Notes under the pieces: model-generated
Told to the model about the DNA's origin: nothing
Databases searched by the model: none
The model's input: only the letters and a program-made list of their open reading frames with translations
DNA from: Azomonas tarimensis
Lineage (GTDB): Bacteria; Pseudomonadota; Gammaproteobacteria; Pseudomonadales; Pseudomonadaceae
Reading direction: 5' to 3'
NCBI RefSeq assembly: GCF_042648805.1
Contig: NZ_JBHRXZ010000024.1
Location: 62,001-126,000 of the forward strand
Length of the DNA stretch: 64,000 nt
In this document: piece after piece, positions 1 through 7,304 of the stretch
Layout: every line of letters starts with the position of its first letter
Numbering within the stretch: the first letter of the stretch is position 1
Made by a program: the position numbers and the translations under genes

Positions 1-2
1 AG

Positions 3-551
3 TGGTGTCAGCAATTGCAGGCGATGGACAAGCGCAACAGCAGGCTTCGGGAGCGCATCAGCGGACTGGCCGGCCTGATTGCCCAGGCCCAAACCCTAAA
101 GCTCGACCTTCCGGTACGCCCGATCACCACCCAGGCGCAGGCTGACGAGACCAGCCTGAACCTGGAAGACATCCTGCAGATCTTCGCCCGCGGCGCCCGT
201 GACGGCCTGATCCCGGCAGCCGAGGCAAAACGCTGGCAAACGGAGATCCGGCGCCTGCTCGTCCTGATGCATCTGGAACACTTCAGCAACCTTGGCCAGC
301 GGTCCCTTCAGCAGAACCAGCCCGCCCAGGCCCGCCTTGCCTACGAACGTGCCGTGCAATACTTGCGCAAGCAGCCCGACGTCTCGGCTTATGCGGCCCG
401 ACTTCGTCAGCTCGAAGCCAGTCTTGAGCGCGCCAACGCCATGGTACTGGCCTTGCAGCCGGGCAGCCGCTCCGATAGCGAGCTGACTGCAGCCGTCGAA
501 GAGGAAGTCGAAGCGCAGGACGCCTGGAAGAAAAAGAACCTCTACGAGTGA
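3..551 (+). CDS. Conserved hypothetical protein, 5' end outside the window
   Basis: The frame is open from the first bases of the window, so the gene probably starts upstream and only the C-terminal part (about 182 codons) is seen. The visible protein is soluble, alpha-helical in composition and rich in Leu, Ala, Arg and Gln. A segment in the middle (LGQRSLQQNQPAQARLAYER and following) resembles a single tetratricopeptide-type helix pair, and the tail is acidic and then basic (EEEVEAQDAWKKKNLYE). No signal peptide or membrane segment is visible in this part. The stop overlaps or abuts the next gene, so the two are probably co-transcribed. I do not recognise a function. A TTG at 15 and an ATG at 24 exist, but reading continues upstream of both. 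Confidence 0.7.
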   Translation, partial: WCQQLQAMDKRNSRLRERISGLAGLIAQAQTLKLDLPVRPITTQAQADETSLNLEDILQIFARGARDGLIPAAEAKRWQTEIRRLLVLMHLEHFSNLGQRSLQQNQPAQARLAYERAVQYLRKQPDVSAYAARLRQLEASLERANAMVLALQPGSRSDSELTAAVEEEVEAQDAWKKKNLYE

Positions 552-556
552 AATCC

Positions 557-1240
557 ATGAGCCGAATACTCTACGGTGCGCCGCTGTCCCCCTTTGTCCG
601 CAAGCTTCGTATCAGCCTTCAGGAGAAGGACCTCGACCACGCGCTCGAGATGGTGATGCCGTACTCGCCACCCGACTGGTATTTCGATCTCAATCCGCTG
701 GGACGTATCCCCGCGTTCAAGGACGGCGACATCACCCTCGCCGATTCCAGCGTCATCGGCCAGTATCTGGACGACGCCTACCCTGCGACTACCTGTCTTT
801 ACGGCGAGAGCGCTGCCGATCGGGCACGGGTTCGCTGGCTGGAAAAGTACGCCGATTACGAAGTCGCGCCGCATGCCACGTTCACGGTCTTCGGTCAGCG
901 GCTGCTGCTTCCCAGCGGCGGACAGCAATGCGATGACGCCAAGGTCAGGCATGCCCTGGATATTGCGCTGCCACCCTTGTTCGACTATTTGGAGCAGGAG
1001 CTGGGCAACCGGCGTTTTTTCGTTTCCGAGCGGCTGAGCATGGCCGACATCGCAATCGTCACCCAGTGGATCAACATGGACTACGGTGACGAGCCGCTGG
1101 ATGCCAGGCGCTGGCCCAACCTCGCACGGCACGACCAGGCTATTCGAGGGCTGCCGACCGTGCGGGCCATCCTGCAGAGCGAACTCTGGATCGTGCAGAA
1201 GCTACGGGACAAGGCCGCGCGCCCCGGCGCGGCCTCCTGA
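557..1240 (+). CDS. Glutathione S-transferase family protein
   Basis: The 227-residue protein has the two-domain GST layout. The N-terminal thioredoxin-like half carries YGAPLSPFVRKLRISLQEK near the start, the cis-Pro region NPLGRIPAF and the glutathione-contacting DSSVIGQYL. The all-helical C-terminal half includes FVSERLSMADIAIVTQW, the usual N-capping box. It is likely cytoplasmic and either conjugates glutathione or acts as a thiol reductase; the substrate cannot be inferred. A GTG at 548 is in frame, but the ATG at 557 gives the normal N-terminus (MSRILYGAPLSPF). It follows the upstream gene by a few bases, suggesting co-transcription, and runs tail to tail with the DUF815 ATPase, one base apart. 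Confidence 0.85.
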   Translation: MSRILYGAPLSPFVRKLRISLQEKDLDHALEMVMPYSPPDWYFDLNPLGRIPAFKDGDITLADSSVIGQYLDDAYPATTCLYGESAADRARVRWLEKYADYEVAPHATFTVFGQRLLLPSGGQQCDDAKVRHALDIALPPLFDYLEQELGNRRFFVSERLSMADIAIVTQWINMDYGDEPLDARRWPNLARHDQAIRGLPTVRAILQSELWIVQKLRDKAARPGAAS

Positions 1241-1241
1241 G

Positions 1242-2135
1242 CTAGGCGTCCAGCAGCCTGTTGCCCACCCACTGCCGGGCGAACTGGTAGGCGCAGCGTC
1301 CGTTGCGATTGCCGCGGGCCAGGGCCCAGCGGATGGCCTCTTTCTGCAAGGTCTCGTCCCAATCCCAGCGCAACCCTGCAGGTTGCGCGAGGCTGTCTAT
1401 CCAGTGCTGTACCACGCTCAGGAAGTGATCCTGGCTGAACGGATAGAACGACAGCCAGAGACCGAAACGGTCGGAAAGCGCGATCTTGTCCTCCACGGCC
1501 TCGCTCGGGTGCAATTCCCCGTCGATCCGCTCCCAATTGTCATTGTCGCTCTGACGCTCCGGTACAAGATGCCGCCTGTTGGAAGTGGCATAGAGCAGCA
1601 CATTGTCCGGCGCCTGCTCCAGGGAGCCATCCAGCACGCTTTTCAGCACACGGTAGTCGCCCTCCCCCGCCTCGAATGACAGATCATCGCAGAACAGCAC
1701 AAAGCGCTGCGGCGAGTCAGCGAGCTGCTGAACCACCCGCGGCAGGTCGGCCAGGTGATCACGCTCGATCTCGATCAGACGCAGCCCCAGCGGAGCGAAG
1801 CGGGCCAGCAAGGCCCGTACCAGCGACGATTTTCCAGTGCCTCTCGCGCCCCAGAGCAGGGCGTGGTTGGCAGGCATTCCCTCAACGAATTGTCGGGTGT
1901 TGGCTGTGAGCAGATCGCGCTGGCGATCGATGCCCAGCAGATCGTCCAGCGATAGATCCAGATTCACCTTGAGCGGCTGCAGGTAGCCTCCCCGCGGCTC
2001 GTGCTGCCAGCGAGCTGCGAGCGTCAGGCTCCAGTCTATGATCTCACGCTCCGGGGGAAGCAGGGGTTCCAGGCGCGCCAGTACACGGTCGGCGCGCTCG
2101 AAAAAGGTTTTCAACTCGAGATCCATCAGATACAT
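1242..2135 (-). CDS. DUF815-type P-loop ATPase
   Basis: This is an AAA-like ATPase with Walker A GARGTGKS and a Walker B-like VLFCDDLSF. Conserved surroundings are VNLDLSLDDLLGIDRQRD ahead of the P-loop and LLYATSNRRHLVPE after it, as in the DUF815 family of uncharacterised bacterial ATPases. An arginine-rich C-terminal stretch (ARGNRNGRCAYQFARQW) follows. It is cytoplasmic and its role is unknown. The open frame extends further 5', but that extension lies inside msrB and does not resemble the family. I therefore start at the ATG at 2135 (MYLMDLELK); the ATG at 2126 is equally possible, as neither has a clear ribosome binding site. It lies 29 bases downstream of msrB on the same strand and is probably co-transcribed with it. 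Confidence 0.8.
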   Translation of the reverse strand: MYLMDLELKTFFERADRVLARLEPLLPPEREIIDWSLTLAARWQHEPRGGYLQPLKVNLDLSLDDLLGIDRQRDLLTANTRQFVEGMPANHALLWGARGTGKSSLVRALLARFAPLGLRLIEIERDHLADLPRVVQQLADSPQRFVLFCDDLSFEAGEGDYRVLKSVLDGSLEQAPDNVLLYATSNRRHLVPERQSDNDNWERIDGELHPSEAVEDKIALSDRFGLWLSFYPFSQDHFLSVVQHWIDSLAQPAGLRWDWDETLQKEAIRWALARGNRNGRCAYQFARQWVGNRLLDA

Positions 2136-2164
2136 CCAGTGGGAGGCGTCGGTTAGAGCGTGAC

Positions 2165-2563
2165 TCAGGCTTCTCGCGGACGCAGTTCCAGCGAAGCCGA
2201 ATTGATGCAGAAACGCAGCCCGGTCGGTTCGGGACCATCGGGAAATACATGACCAAGATGAGCGTCGCAGCGGGCACAACGCACCTCTGTCCGACGCATG
2301 CCATGGCTGCTGTCGTCATGACTGGCCAGCGCAGCGTCGCTTACCGGCTGGAAATAGCTGGGCCAGCCACTGCCGGAATCGTACTTGGTGTCGGAGTCGA
2401 ACAATGGCTCGCCGCAGCAGGCGCAGTGGTAGACGCCAGGAGTCTTGGTGTCGTGGTAGCGGCCGGTGAAAGCCCGTTCGGTGCCGCCCAGGCGACACAC
2501 GTGGAACTGCTCGTCGGACAGCTCTTCACGCCACGCATCCAGTGACTTTTCGACCTTGTTCAT
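2165..2563 (-). CDS. msrB: Peptide-methionine (R)-S-oxide reductase MsrB
   Basis: MsrB reduces the R-epimer of methionine sulfoxide in proteins during oxidative damage repair. The 132-residue protein shows the zinc-binding pairs (CACC and CARC), the substrate-pocket motif GSGWPSYF, HLGHVFPDGPEPTG and the catalytic cysteine in RFCINSASL. The length is typical for a stand-alone cytoplasmic MsrB. The longer open frame to 2677 is rejected: the ATG at 2563 is preceded by GAGGT at good spacing and gives MNKVEKSLDAWREELSDEQF, the normal N-terminus. It is transcribed divergently from alaA and sits upstream of the DUF815 ATPase. In other pseudomonads msrB is also next to this aminotransferase gene. 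Confidence 0.95.
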   Translation of the reverse strand: MNKVEKSLDAWREELSDEQFHVCRLGGTERAFTGRYHDTKTPGVYHCACCGEPLFDSDTKYDSGSGWPSYFQPVSDAALASHDDSSHGMRRTEVRCARCDAHLGHVFPDGPEPTGLRFCINSASLELRPREA

Positions 2564-2742
2564 GTTGCACCTCGCGTAGGGAAAAAAGGGTTCGTTCACC
2601 TTTTCCATGGATCGGAGCCAAGCGTATGATGCGTTCCTTCTCCGGCCAAGTCTGGCAGCGGGCCATACTTCTGCCAAGGCGTTGCCCTCCGAGGCCCCGT
2701 CTTCTCCGGCTTCGGCGCCTTACCCTCGGGACAGTCAGGATC

Positions 2743-3954
2743 ATGCAGGTCAACAAATCGAACAAGCTCGCCAACGTCTGCTACGACATTCGCGGGCCAG
2801 TGCTCAAGCACGCCAAGCGCCTGGAAGAGGAAGGCCACCGCATCCTCAAGCTGAACATTGGCAACCCGGCGCCGTTCGGTTTCGAGGCTCCCGAGGAAAT
2901 CCTCCAGGATGTGATCCGTAACCTGCCGACCGCCCAGGGCTACAGCGACTCCAAGGGCCTGTTCAGCGCGCGCAAGGCGGTTATGCAGTACTACCAGCAG
3001 AAAAAGGTCGAAGGGGTCACGATCGAAGACATCTACCTCGGCAACGGCGTGTCCGAGCTGATCGTGATGGCGCTGCAGGCACTGATCAACAACGGCGACG
3101 AGGTGCTGATCCCGGCTCCGGACTACCCGCTCTGGACCGCCTCGGTGAGCCTGTCCGGCGGCAAACCCGTGCACTACCTGTGTGACGAGCAGTCCAACTG
3201 GTATCCCGATATCGAGGACATGCGCGGCAAGATCACCGGGAACACCCGGGCGATCGTGCTGATCAACCCGAACAATCCCACCGGTGCCGTCTATCCGAAG
3301 GAGGTGCTGGAGCAGATCATCGAGCTGGCACGCCAGCACAACCTGGTGCTGTTCTCTGACGAGATCTACGACAAGATCCTCTATGACGACGCCGAACACA
3401 TCTCCACCGCCTCGCTGGCACCGGACGTGCTCTGCCTGACCTTCAACGGGCTATCGAAATCCTACCGGGTGGCCGGCTTCCGCTCTGGCTGGGTGGCGAT
3501 TTCCGGTCCGAAACACAAGGCCAAGAGCTATATCGAAGGACTGGACATCCTCGCCTCGATGCGCCTGTGCGCCAACGTGCCTTCTCAGCACGCGATCCAG
3601 ACTGCACTGGGTGGCTACCAGAGCATCAACGACCTGGTGCTGCCGGGCGGCCGCCTGCTGGAACAACGCAACCGCGCCTGGGAACTGCTCAACGACATCC
3701 CTGGCGTCAGCTGCATCAAACCCATGGGGGCGCTCTATGCCTTTCCGCGGATCGACCCCAAAGTATGCCCGATCCACAACGACGAGAAGTTCGCGCTCGA
3801 TCTCCTGTTGTCCGAGAAGCTGCTGATCGTTCAGGGCACTGCCTTCAACTGGCCCTGGCCGGACCACTTCCGCGTGGTCACCCTGCCCCGCCTCGATGAC
3901 CTGGAAATGGCGATCGGCCGTATCGGCGGCTTTCTGCGCAATTACAGCCAGTAG
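2743..3954 (+). CDS. alaA: Alanine-synthesising glutamate-pyruvate aminotransferase
   Basis: This is a class I/II PLP-dependent aminotransferase of 403 residues, close to the usual AlaA length. It shows LNIGNPAPFGFEAPEEIL near the N-terminus, INPNNPTGAVY, the substrate-site DEIYDKILYDD, the PLP lysine in FNGLSKSYRVAGFRSGW, and the carboxylate-binding arginine region near the end (HFRVVTLP). The expected role is transfer of the amino group from glutamate to pyruvate to make alanine. The open frame reaches back to 2542, but that part opposes msrB. The ATG at 2743 with AGGA just upstream gives the normal start MQVNKSNKLANVCYDIRGP. The downstream hypothetical gene begins 3 bases after the stop. 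Confidence 0.93.
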   Translation: MQVNKSNKLANVCYDIRGPVLKHAKRLEEEGHRILKLNIGNPAPFGFEAPEEILQDVIRNLPTAQGYSDSKGLFSARKAVMQYYQQKKVEGVTIEDIYLGNGVSELIVMALQALINNGDEVLIPAPDYPLWTASVSLSGGKPVHYLCDEQSNWYPDIEDMRGKITGNTRAIVLINPNNPTGAVYPKEVLEQIIELARQHNLVLFSDEIYDKILYDDAEHISTASLAPDVLCLTFNGLSKSYRVAGFRSGWVAISGPKHKAKSYIEGLDILASMRLCANVPSQHAIQTALGGYQSINDLVLPGGRLLEQRNRAWELLNDIPGVSCIKPMGALYAFPRIDPKVCPIHNDEKFALDLLLSEKLLIVQGTAFNWPWPDHFRVVTLPRLDDLEMAIGRIGGFLRNYSQ

Positions 3955-3956
3955 CC

Positions 3957-4409
3957 ATGGATCTGCAGATCGACGACTTCTACAAGGACGCCGCCAAGGG
4001 GTTGCTGACCCTCTACCAGGCATTCCCACGCAAGGTCCCCCTCTATGTCGAGGATCTGATCGGCCTGGAGGAGCCAGACGAGTTCGGTCTGCCGAGCAAG
4101 CGCCACCAGGGCTGCCTGAGTGCCCTGGTGTGGCTCGCCGACGAGGGCTACATCCGCTACGACACCAGGCTCCAGTTTCTCGCGCTCGACCAGGCGGTAC
4201 TGACCGAAAAAGGGTTTCTGCGGATGACCTGCCCCATCATGGAAGATCCGAACCTGCCACCCAGTGTCGGGCGTGTCCAGGGTAGCCTTGCCCATCAATT
4301 ACGGGAGGGCATGCGCCTGGGCGACAGCGAAAGAATCGCTCGCCTGGCTCGCCTGATCTTCGAACCGCCCCCGCGGGCACCCTGGCATGCTACTTGCGAC
4401 ACAGCTTGA
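3957..4409 (+). CDS. Conserved hypothetical protein downstream of alaA
   Basis: This 150-residue soluble protein has no signal peptide or membrane segment. Its N-terminal half (IDDFYKDAAKGLLTLYQAFPRKVPLYVEDLIG) and the stretch LVWLADEGYIRYDTRLQFLALDQAVLTEKGF resemble a winged-helix-like fold with a beta-wing, but I cannot name a family. It begins 3 bases after alaA, so co-transcription and perhaps translational coupling are likely. The same gene lies between alaA and htpX in other pseudomonads. Its last codons carry the candidate htpX promoter. Function unknown. Confidence 0.8.
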   Translation: MDLQIDDFYKDAAKGLLTLYQAFPRKVPLYVEDLIGLEEPDEFGLPSKRHQGCLSALVWLADEGYIRYDTRLQFLALDQAVLTEKGFLRMTCPIMEDPNLPPSVGRVQGSLAHQLREGMRLGDSERIARLARLIFEPPPRAPWHATCDTA

Positions 4410-4422
4410 AATAGTCGCGTCG

Positions 4423-4450
4423 TTGAATAGCCTCTATCGCTACCTTATAT
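4423..4450 (+). promoter_or_regulatory. Candidate htpX promoter
   Basis: TTGAAT (4423-4428), a 16-base spacer and TTATAT (4445-4450) form a plausible sigma-70 promoter 42 bases ahead of htpX. Just upstream, CTTGAAA at 4405-4411 matches the sigma-32 -35 consensus, but the nearest CCTCTAT is 19 bases away, too far for a standard sigma-32 promoter. HtpX is a heat/envelope-stress protease in other bacteria, so heat control is reasonable but not shown here. Confidence 0.4.
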
Positions 4451-4492
4451 AGCCCGCTGACACTGATTTCCGCTGAGGAGCTGAACCCTTCC

Positions 4493-5380
4493 ATGATGCG
4501 CATCCTGCTGTTTCTGGCCACCAACCTGGCCGTCTTGTTGATCGCCAGCATCACCCTGAGCCTCATCGGTTTCACCGGCTACATGGACGCAGCGGGGGTC
4601 AACCTGGATCTCCAGCAACTGCTGGTCTTCTGTGCAGTGTTCGGTTTTTCCGGTTCCATCATCTCGCTGCTCATTTCCAAGTGGATGGCCAAGATGAGCA
4701 CCAAGACCCAGGTCATCAGCCAGCCGCGCACTCGCCATGAGCAGTGGCTGATGCAGACCGTCGAGGAGCTGTCGCGCGAGGCCGGTATCAAGATGCCCGA
4801 GGTGGGTATTTTCCCCGCTTACGAAGCCAATGCCTTTGCCACTGGATGGAACAAGAACGACGCGCTGGTCGCGGTCAGCCAGGGCCTGCTGGAACGCTTC
4901 TCCCCCGATGAGGTGCGCGCGGTCCTGGCCCACGAGATCGGGCATGTGGCCAACGGCGACATGGTGACGCTCGCCCTGATTCAGGGCGTGGTGAATACCT
5001 TCGTCATGTTCTTCGCGCGGATATTCGGCAACTTTGTCGACAAGGCGATTTTCAAGAACGAAAGCGGTCACGGTATCGCTTTCTACGTCGCGACCATCGT
5101 CGCTGAACTGGTGCTCGGCATCCTGGCCACCACCATCGTCATGTGGTTCTCGCGCAAGCGCGAATTCCGTGCCGACGATGCCGGCGCCCGGCTGGCTGGC
5201 ACCGGCGCTATGATTGGCGCCCTGCAGCGGCTACAGGCCGAGCAGAACCTTCCGGCGCAGATGCCCGACAGCCTGACCGCCTTCGGCATCCGTTCCGCCA
5301 AGCAGAGCGCCCTGGCGAGCCTGTTCATGAGCCATCCGCCGCTGGAAGACCGTATCGCGGCGCTCCGTCAGCGCGGCTGA
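4493..5380 (+). CDS. htpX: Membrane zinc protease HtpX
   Basis: HtpX is an inner-membrane M48 metalloprotease involved in quality control of membrane proteins. The 295-residue protein has two N-terminal membrane segments (about residues 4-24 and 38-58), the zinc motif HEIGH in VRAVLAHEIGHVANGD, two more hydrophobic segments (about 165-182 and 195-213) and the downstream zinc ligand region REFRADDAGARL. All catalytic elements are present. The start at 4493 (ATGATG) lies behind GAGGAG; the second ATG at 4496 is possible. The gene is followed by an intrinsic terminator and is probably transcribed from its own promoter inside the preceding gene's end. Confidence 0.95.
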   Translation: MMRILLFLATNLAVLLIASITLSLIGFTGYMDAAGVNLDLQQLLVFCAVFGFSGSIISLLISKWMAKMSTKTQVISQPRTRHEQWLMQTVEELSREAGIKMPEVGIFPAYEANAFATGWNKNDALVAVSQGLLERFSPDEVRAVLAHEIGHVANGDMVTLALIQGVVNTFVMFFARIFGNFVDKAIFKNESGHGIAFYVATIVAELVLGILATTIVMWFSRKREFRADDAGARLAGTGAMIGALQRLQAEQNLPAQMPDSLTAFGIRSAKQSALASLFMSHPPLEDRIAALRQRG

Positions 5381-5398
5381 TCGAGCGAAACACAAGAG

Positions 5399-5424
5399 AG
5401 GGCGACGTAAGTGGCCCTTTTTTG
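5399..5424 (+). terminator. Intrinsic terminator after htpX
   Basis: AGGGC (5399-5403) pairs with GCCCT (5414-5418). The stem can be extended by A-T and G-U pairs and runs directly into a tract of six T. It lies 19 bases after the htpX stop and 39 bases before the next gene, so it should separate the two transcripts. Confidence 0.7.
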
Positions 5425-5462
5425 TTTTCCAAGGCGTATCGCCTCCTCGTAAAGGATTGCCC

Positions 5463-6107
5463 ATGCGCCAGCTTTGCCTCTTCTGGATTACCTTGTTCCT
5501 CCTCGCAGGTTGCCAGAGCACCTACTACGCCGCGCTCGAACGCGCCGGCATCCACAAGCGGGACATCCTCGTCGACCGGGTCGGTGATGCCCGCGACTCC
5601 CAGCAGCAAGCCCAACAGCAGTTCCGCGATGCCCTGGAACGCTACCGCAGCGTGGTGCAAGTCGAGGGCGGCGAACTGGAAGTCCGCTATGAAGCGCTCG
5701 ATCGTGAATACCAGGCCAGTGAGCGTGCCGCCCGCAACGTGCGCAACCGGATCGAAGGGGTCGAAGACGTGGCGAACGCGCTGTTCCGCGAGTGGCGACG
5801 TGAGCTGCGGGACTACACCAATCGTGATTTGCGCGCCGCCAGCGAACGGGAGCTCAAACGGACCGAGCAGCAGTACGAGGCGTTGATTCAGCGCATGAAG
5901 GCAGCAGAGAAGCGGATCGAGCCGGTGCTGGGCGTGCTGCGCGACCAGGTGCTGTTTCTCAAGCACAACCTCAACGCTCGCGCCATCGGTGCGCTGCAAG
6001 GTGAATATCGAACCCTGTCGGCCAACGTCGACGAGCTCGTCGCGGAAATGCAGCGGGCCATCGACGAAGCCGACCTGTTCATCCGGCGCATGCAGAGCGC
6101 CGAATGA
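5463..6107 (+). CDS. DUF2959-type lipoprotein
   Basis: The 214-residue protein has a lipoprotein signal peptide with lipobox LLAGC, giving the mature N-terminal cysteine at about residue 17. The remainder is long alpha-helical coiled coil rich in Glu, Arg, Gln and Ala (for example DSQQQAQQQFRDALERYRSV and EYRTLSANVDELVAEMQ), as in DUF2959 proteins of gamma-proteobacteria. It is probably anchored in the outer membrane and periplasmic; no biochemical role is known to me. An in-frame TTG at 5457 exists, but the ATG at 5463 has AAAGGA six bases upstream. It faces tpm tail to tail, only six bases apart. Confidence 0.8.
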   Translation: MRQLCLFWITLFLLAGCQSTYYAALERAGIHKRDILVDRVGDARDSQQQAQQQFRDALERYRSVVQVEGGELEVRYEALDREYQASERAARNVRNRIEGVEDVANALFREWRRELRDYTNRDLRAASERELKRTEQQYEALIQRMKAAEKRIEPVLGVLRDQVLFLKHNLNARAIGALQGEYRTLSANVDELVAEMQRAIDEADLFIRRMQSAE

Positions 6108-6113
6108 ACAGGC

Positions 6114-6764
6114 TCAGCGCTGCTTGTCGAGCCGATACACCCGTTCCTCGAGGCAGGTGACCCCGCACTGGGCAAAGCGCGGGCTTTCCCCGAGAATGTC
6201 CCGCGCTTCCAGAGGCTCGATCTGCCAGTGACCGGCGAACAGCCGGCGCACCTCGTCGTCGCCGACCGCAAAGGGTGGCCCTTCCATTTTCGACTGGTCG
6301 TAATCCAGGGTGATCAACAAACCCCTGCAGCCGACAGGCAGCAGCCTGTTCAACAGGCCGGCGTAATTTGCTCGCATCGGGCCGGGCAAGGCAATCAACG
6401 CGGCGCGGTCGTACAGGCCGAGAACGTCTCCCGACTCCAGGGCAAAGATATCGCCTTGGAGAATCTCCACCGAACCAGCCCGAAAGCGCTGGAAGGCACC
6501 GGAAGACTCTGCCTGCACCGCCATACCCTGCTCGGCGAAAAAGTCGCGGACGGCAATCTCGGACAACTCGATGCCCAGCACCTGTGCCCCCTCCGCAGCC
6601 AGCCACGACATGTCCAAGGACTTGCCACAGAGTGGCACCAGTACCCGGGCACCCCGGTCAAGCCATAGGCTGCCCCAATGCCGCGTCAGGTATGGATTCA
6701 CCTCCGGTTGGTGAAAGCCGATCAAACCTCGTTGCCACCTCGCCTGCCAGAACCCTGCATCCAT
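6114..6764 (-). CDS. tpm: Thiopurine S-methyltransferase
   Basis: This is a SAM-dependent methyltransferase of 216 residues, close to the usual bacterial TPMT length. It has DAGFWQARWQRGLIGFHQ near the start, the SAM-binding VLVPLCGKSLDMSWLAAEG, GIELSEIAVRDFF, and DRAALIALPGPMRANYAG. Bacterial homologues methylate thiopurines and detoxify selenium and tellurium oxyanions by methylation; the natural substrate here is not shown. The longer frame to 6845 is rejected: the ATG at 6764 follows GAGGAG and gives the canonical MDAGFWQARW. It is transcribed towards the DUF2959 gene. Between its start and nasA lie 540 bases containing the nasA promoter and leader. Confidence 0.93.
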   Translation of the reverse strand: MDAGFWQARWQRGLIGFHQPEVNPYLTRHWGSLWLDRGARVLVPLCGKSLDMSWLAAEGAQVLGIELSEIAVRDFFAEQGMAVQAESSGAFQRFRAGSVEILQGDIFALESGDVLGLYDRAALIALPGPMRANYAGLLNRLLPVGCRGLLITLDYDQSKMEGPPFAVGDDEVRRLFAGHWQIEPLEARDILGESPRFAQCGVTCLEERVYRLDKQR

Positions 6765-7018
6765 TTGCCTGCTCCTCGATTCTTGGGTGCAGCTTATCAG
6801 CAGGCCAGCCCGGTACGTCACAGCCTGGCTCCCGGAGCACTTCATCCAGCCGCTGATCGGCCTGTGACCCGAGGCGAGCCCAAGGGTGAGCTCTTATGGT
6901 TCATGCAACGCCCCAATTGCCCCAAAACAAGGCACGACACGCCCTACATAAACCTTGATTGGCATCCATAATCACTAGAAATCGCTGCAACTCGCTGATT
7001 AGACTCAGATTTATATTA
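6765..7018. other. Non-coding region between tpm and the nasA promoter
   Basis: These 254 bases hold no convincing gene. The left part must contain the tpm promoter (minus strand). The right part, AT-richer towards 7010, is the upstream activating region of the nasA promoter and is where NtrC-type enhancer sites would be expected. I could not identify a clear NtrC consensus here. Confidence 0.4.
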
Positions 7019-7033
7019 TGGCACGGGCTGTGC
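7019..7033 (+). promoter_or_regulatory. Sigma-54 promoter of nasA
   Basis: TGGCACGGGCTGTGC has the -24 element TGGCAC and the -12 element with GG-to-GC spacing of exactly 12, as sigma-54 requires (one mismatch in the -12 TTGC). The transcript would begin near 7045, immediately before the leader hairpins. Nitrogen-regulated transcription from sigma-54 is the norm for nitrate assimilation genes in pseudomonads. Confidence 0.75.
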
Positions 7034-7046
7034 TAGGGATTAGGCA

Positions 7047-7078
7047 AGCAGCATGACTGCTCAACGACAAAGGCGTCG
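7047..7078 (+). promoter_or_regulatory. nasA leader: tandem hairpins for an ANTAR antiterminator
   Basis: The first hairpin is AGCAG/CTGCT (7047-7061). The second is CGAC-AAAGGC-GTCG (7065-7078), a four-base-pair stem closing a six-base loop with A at position 1 and G at position 4, the known signature of ANTAR-protein targets such as the NasR/NasT leaders. The loop and 3' arm overlap the terminator's 5' arm (7069-7075), so the two structures exclude each other. The first hairpin folds with a five-base loop, so its fit to the ANTAR rule is less clear. Confidence 0.65.
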
Positions 7079-7120
7079 CGTCACCTCCGAAAAGTATCGG
7101 CCGGTGCGTGGCGCCTTTTT
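7069..7120 (+). terminator. Leader terminator (attenuator) upstream of nasA
   Basis: AAAGGCG (7069-7075) pairs with CGCCTTT (7112-7118), with further imperfect pairing inside, and ends in five T. It lies in the 5' leader about 185 bases ahead of the nasA start, so it is an attenuator and not the end of a gene. The equivalent structure precedes nirB at 10429-10466. Confidence 0.65.
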
Positions 7121-7304
7121 CGTTTCCGCCGGCAACGGTGGGAGGCAGGTCGCCCTATCCGGGCCACCCGCTTTTACTGCAACCGTAGCGGCCCTGCCGC
7201 TGGGCGCGGATGCGATCCATCCAGCCCTGTGATCAGGCCATCCTGCCGTCTCCATGCCGGCGACAGGGTGTCCAGATTCCATGAATCCTTCGAGGTGCGT
7301 TCTA

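Noticed and set aside
2136..2279. N-terminal extension of the DUF815 ATPase
   Set aside because: The added residues come from a frame inside msrB and do not fit the family's start.
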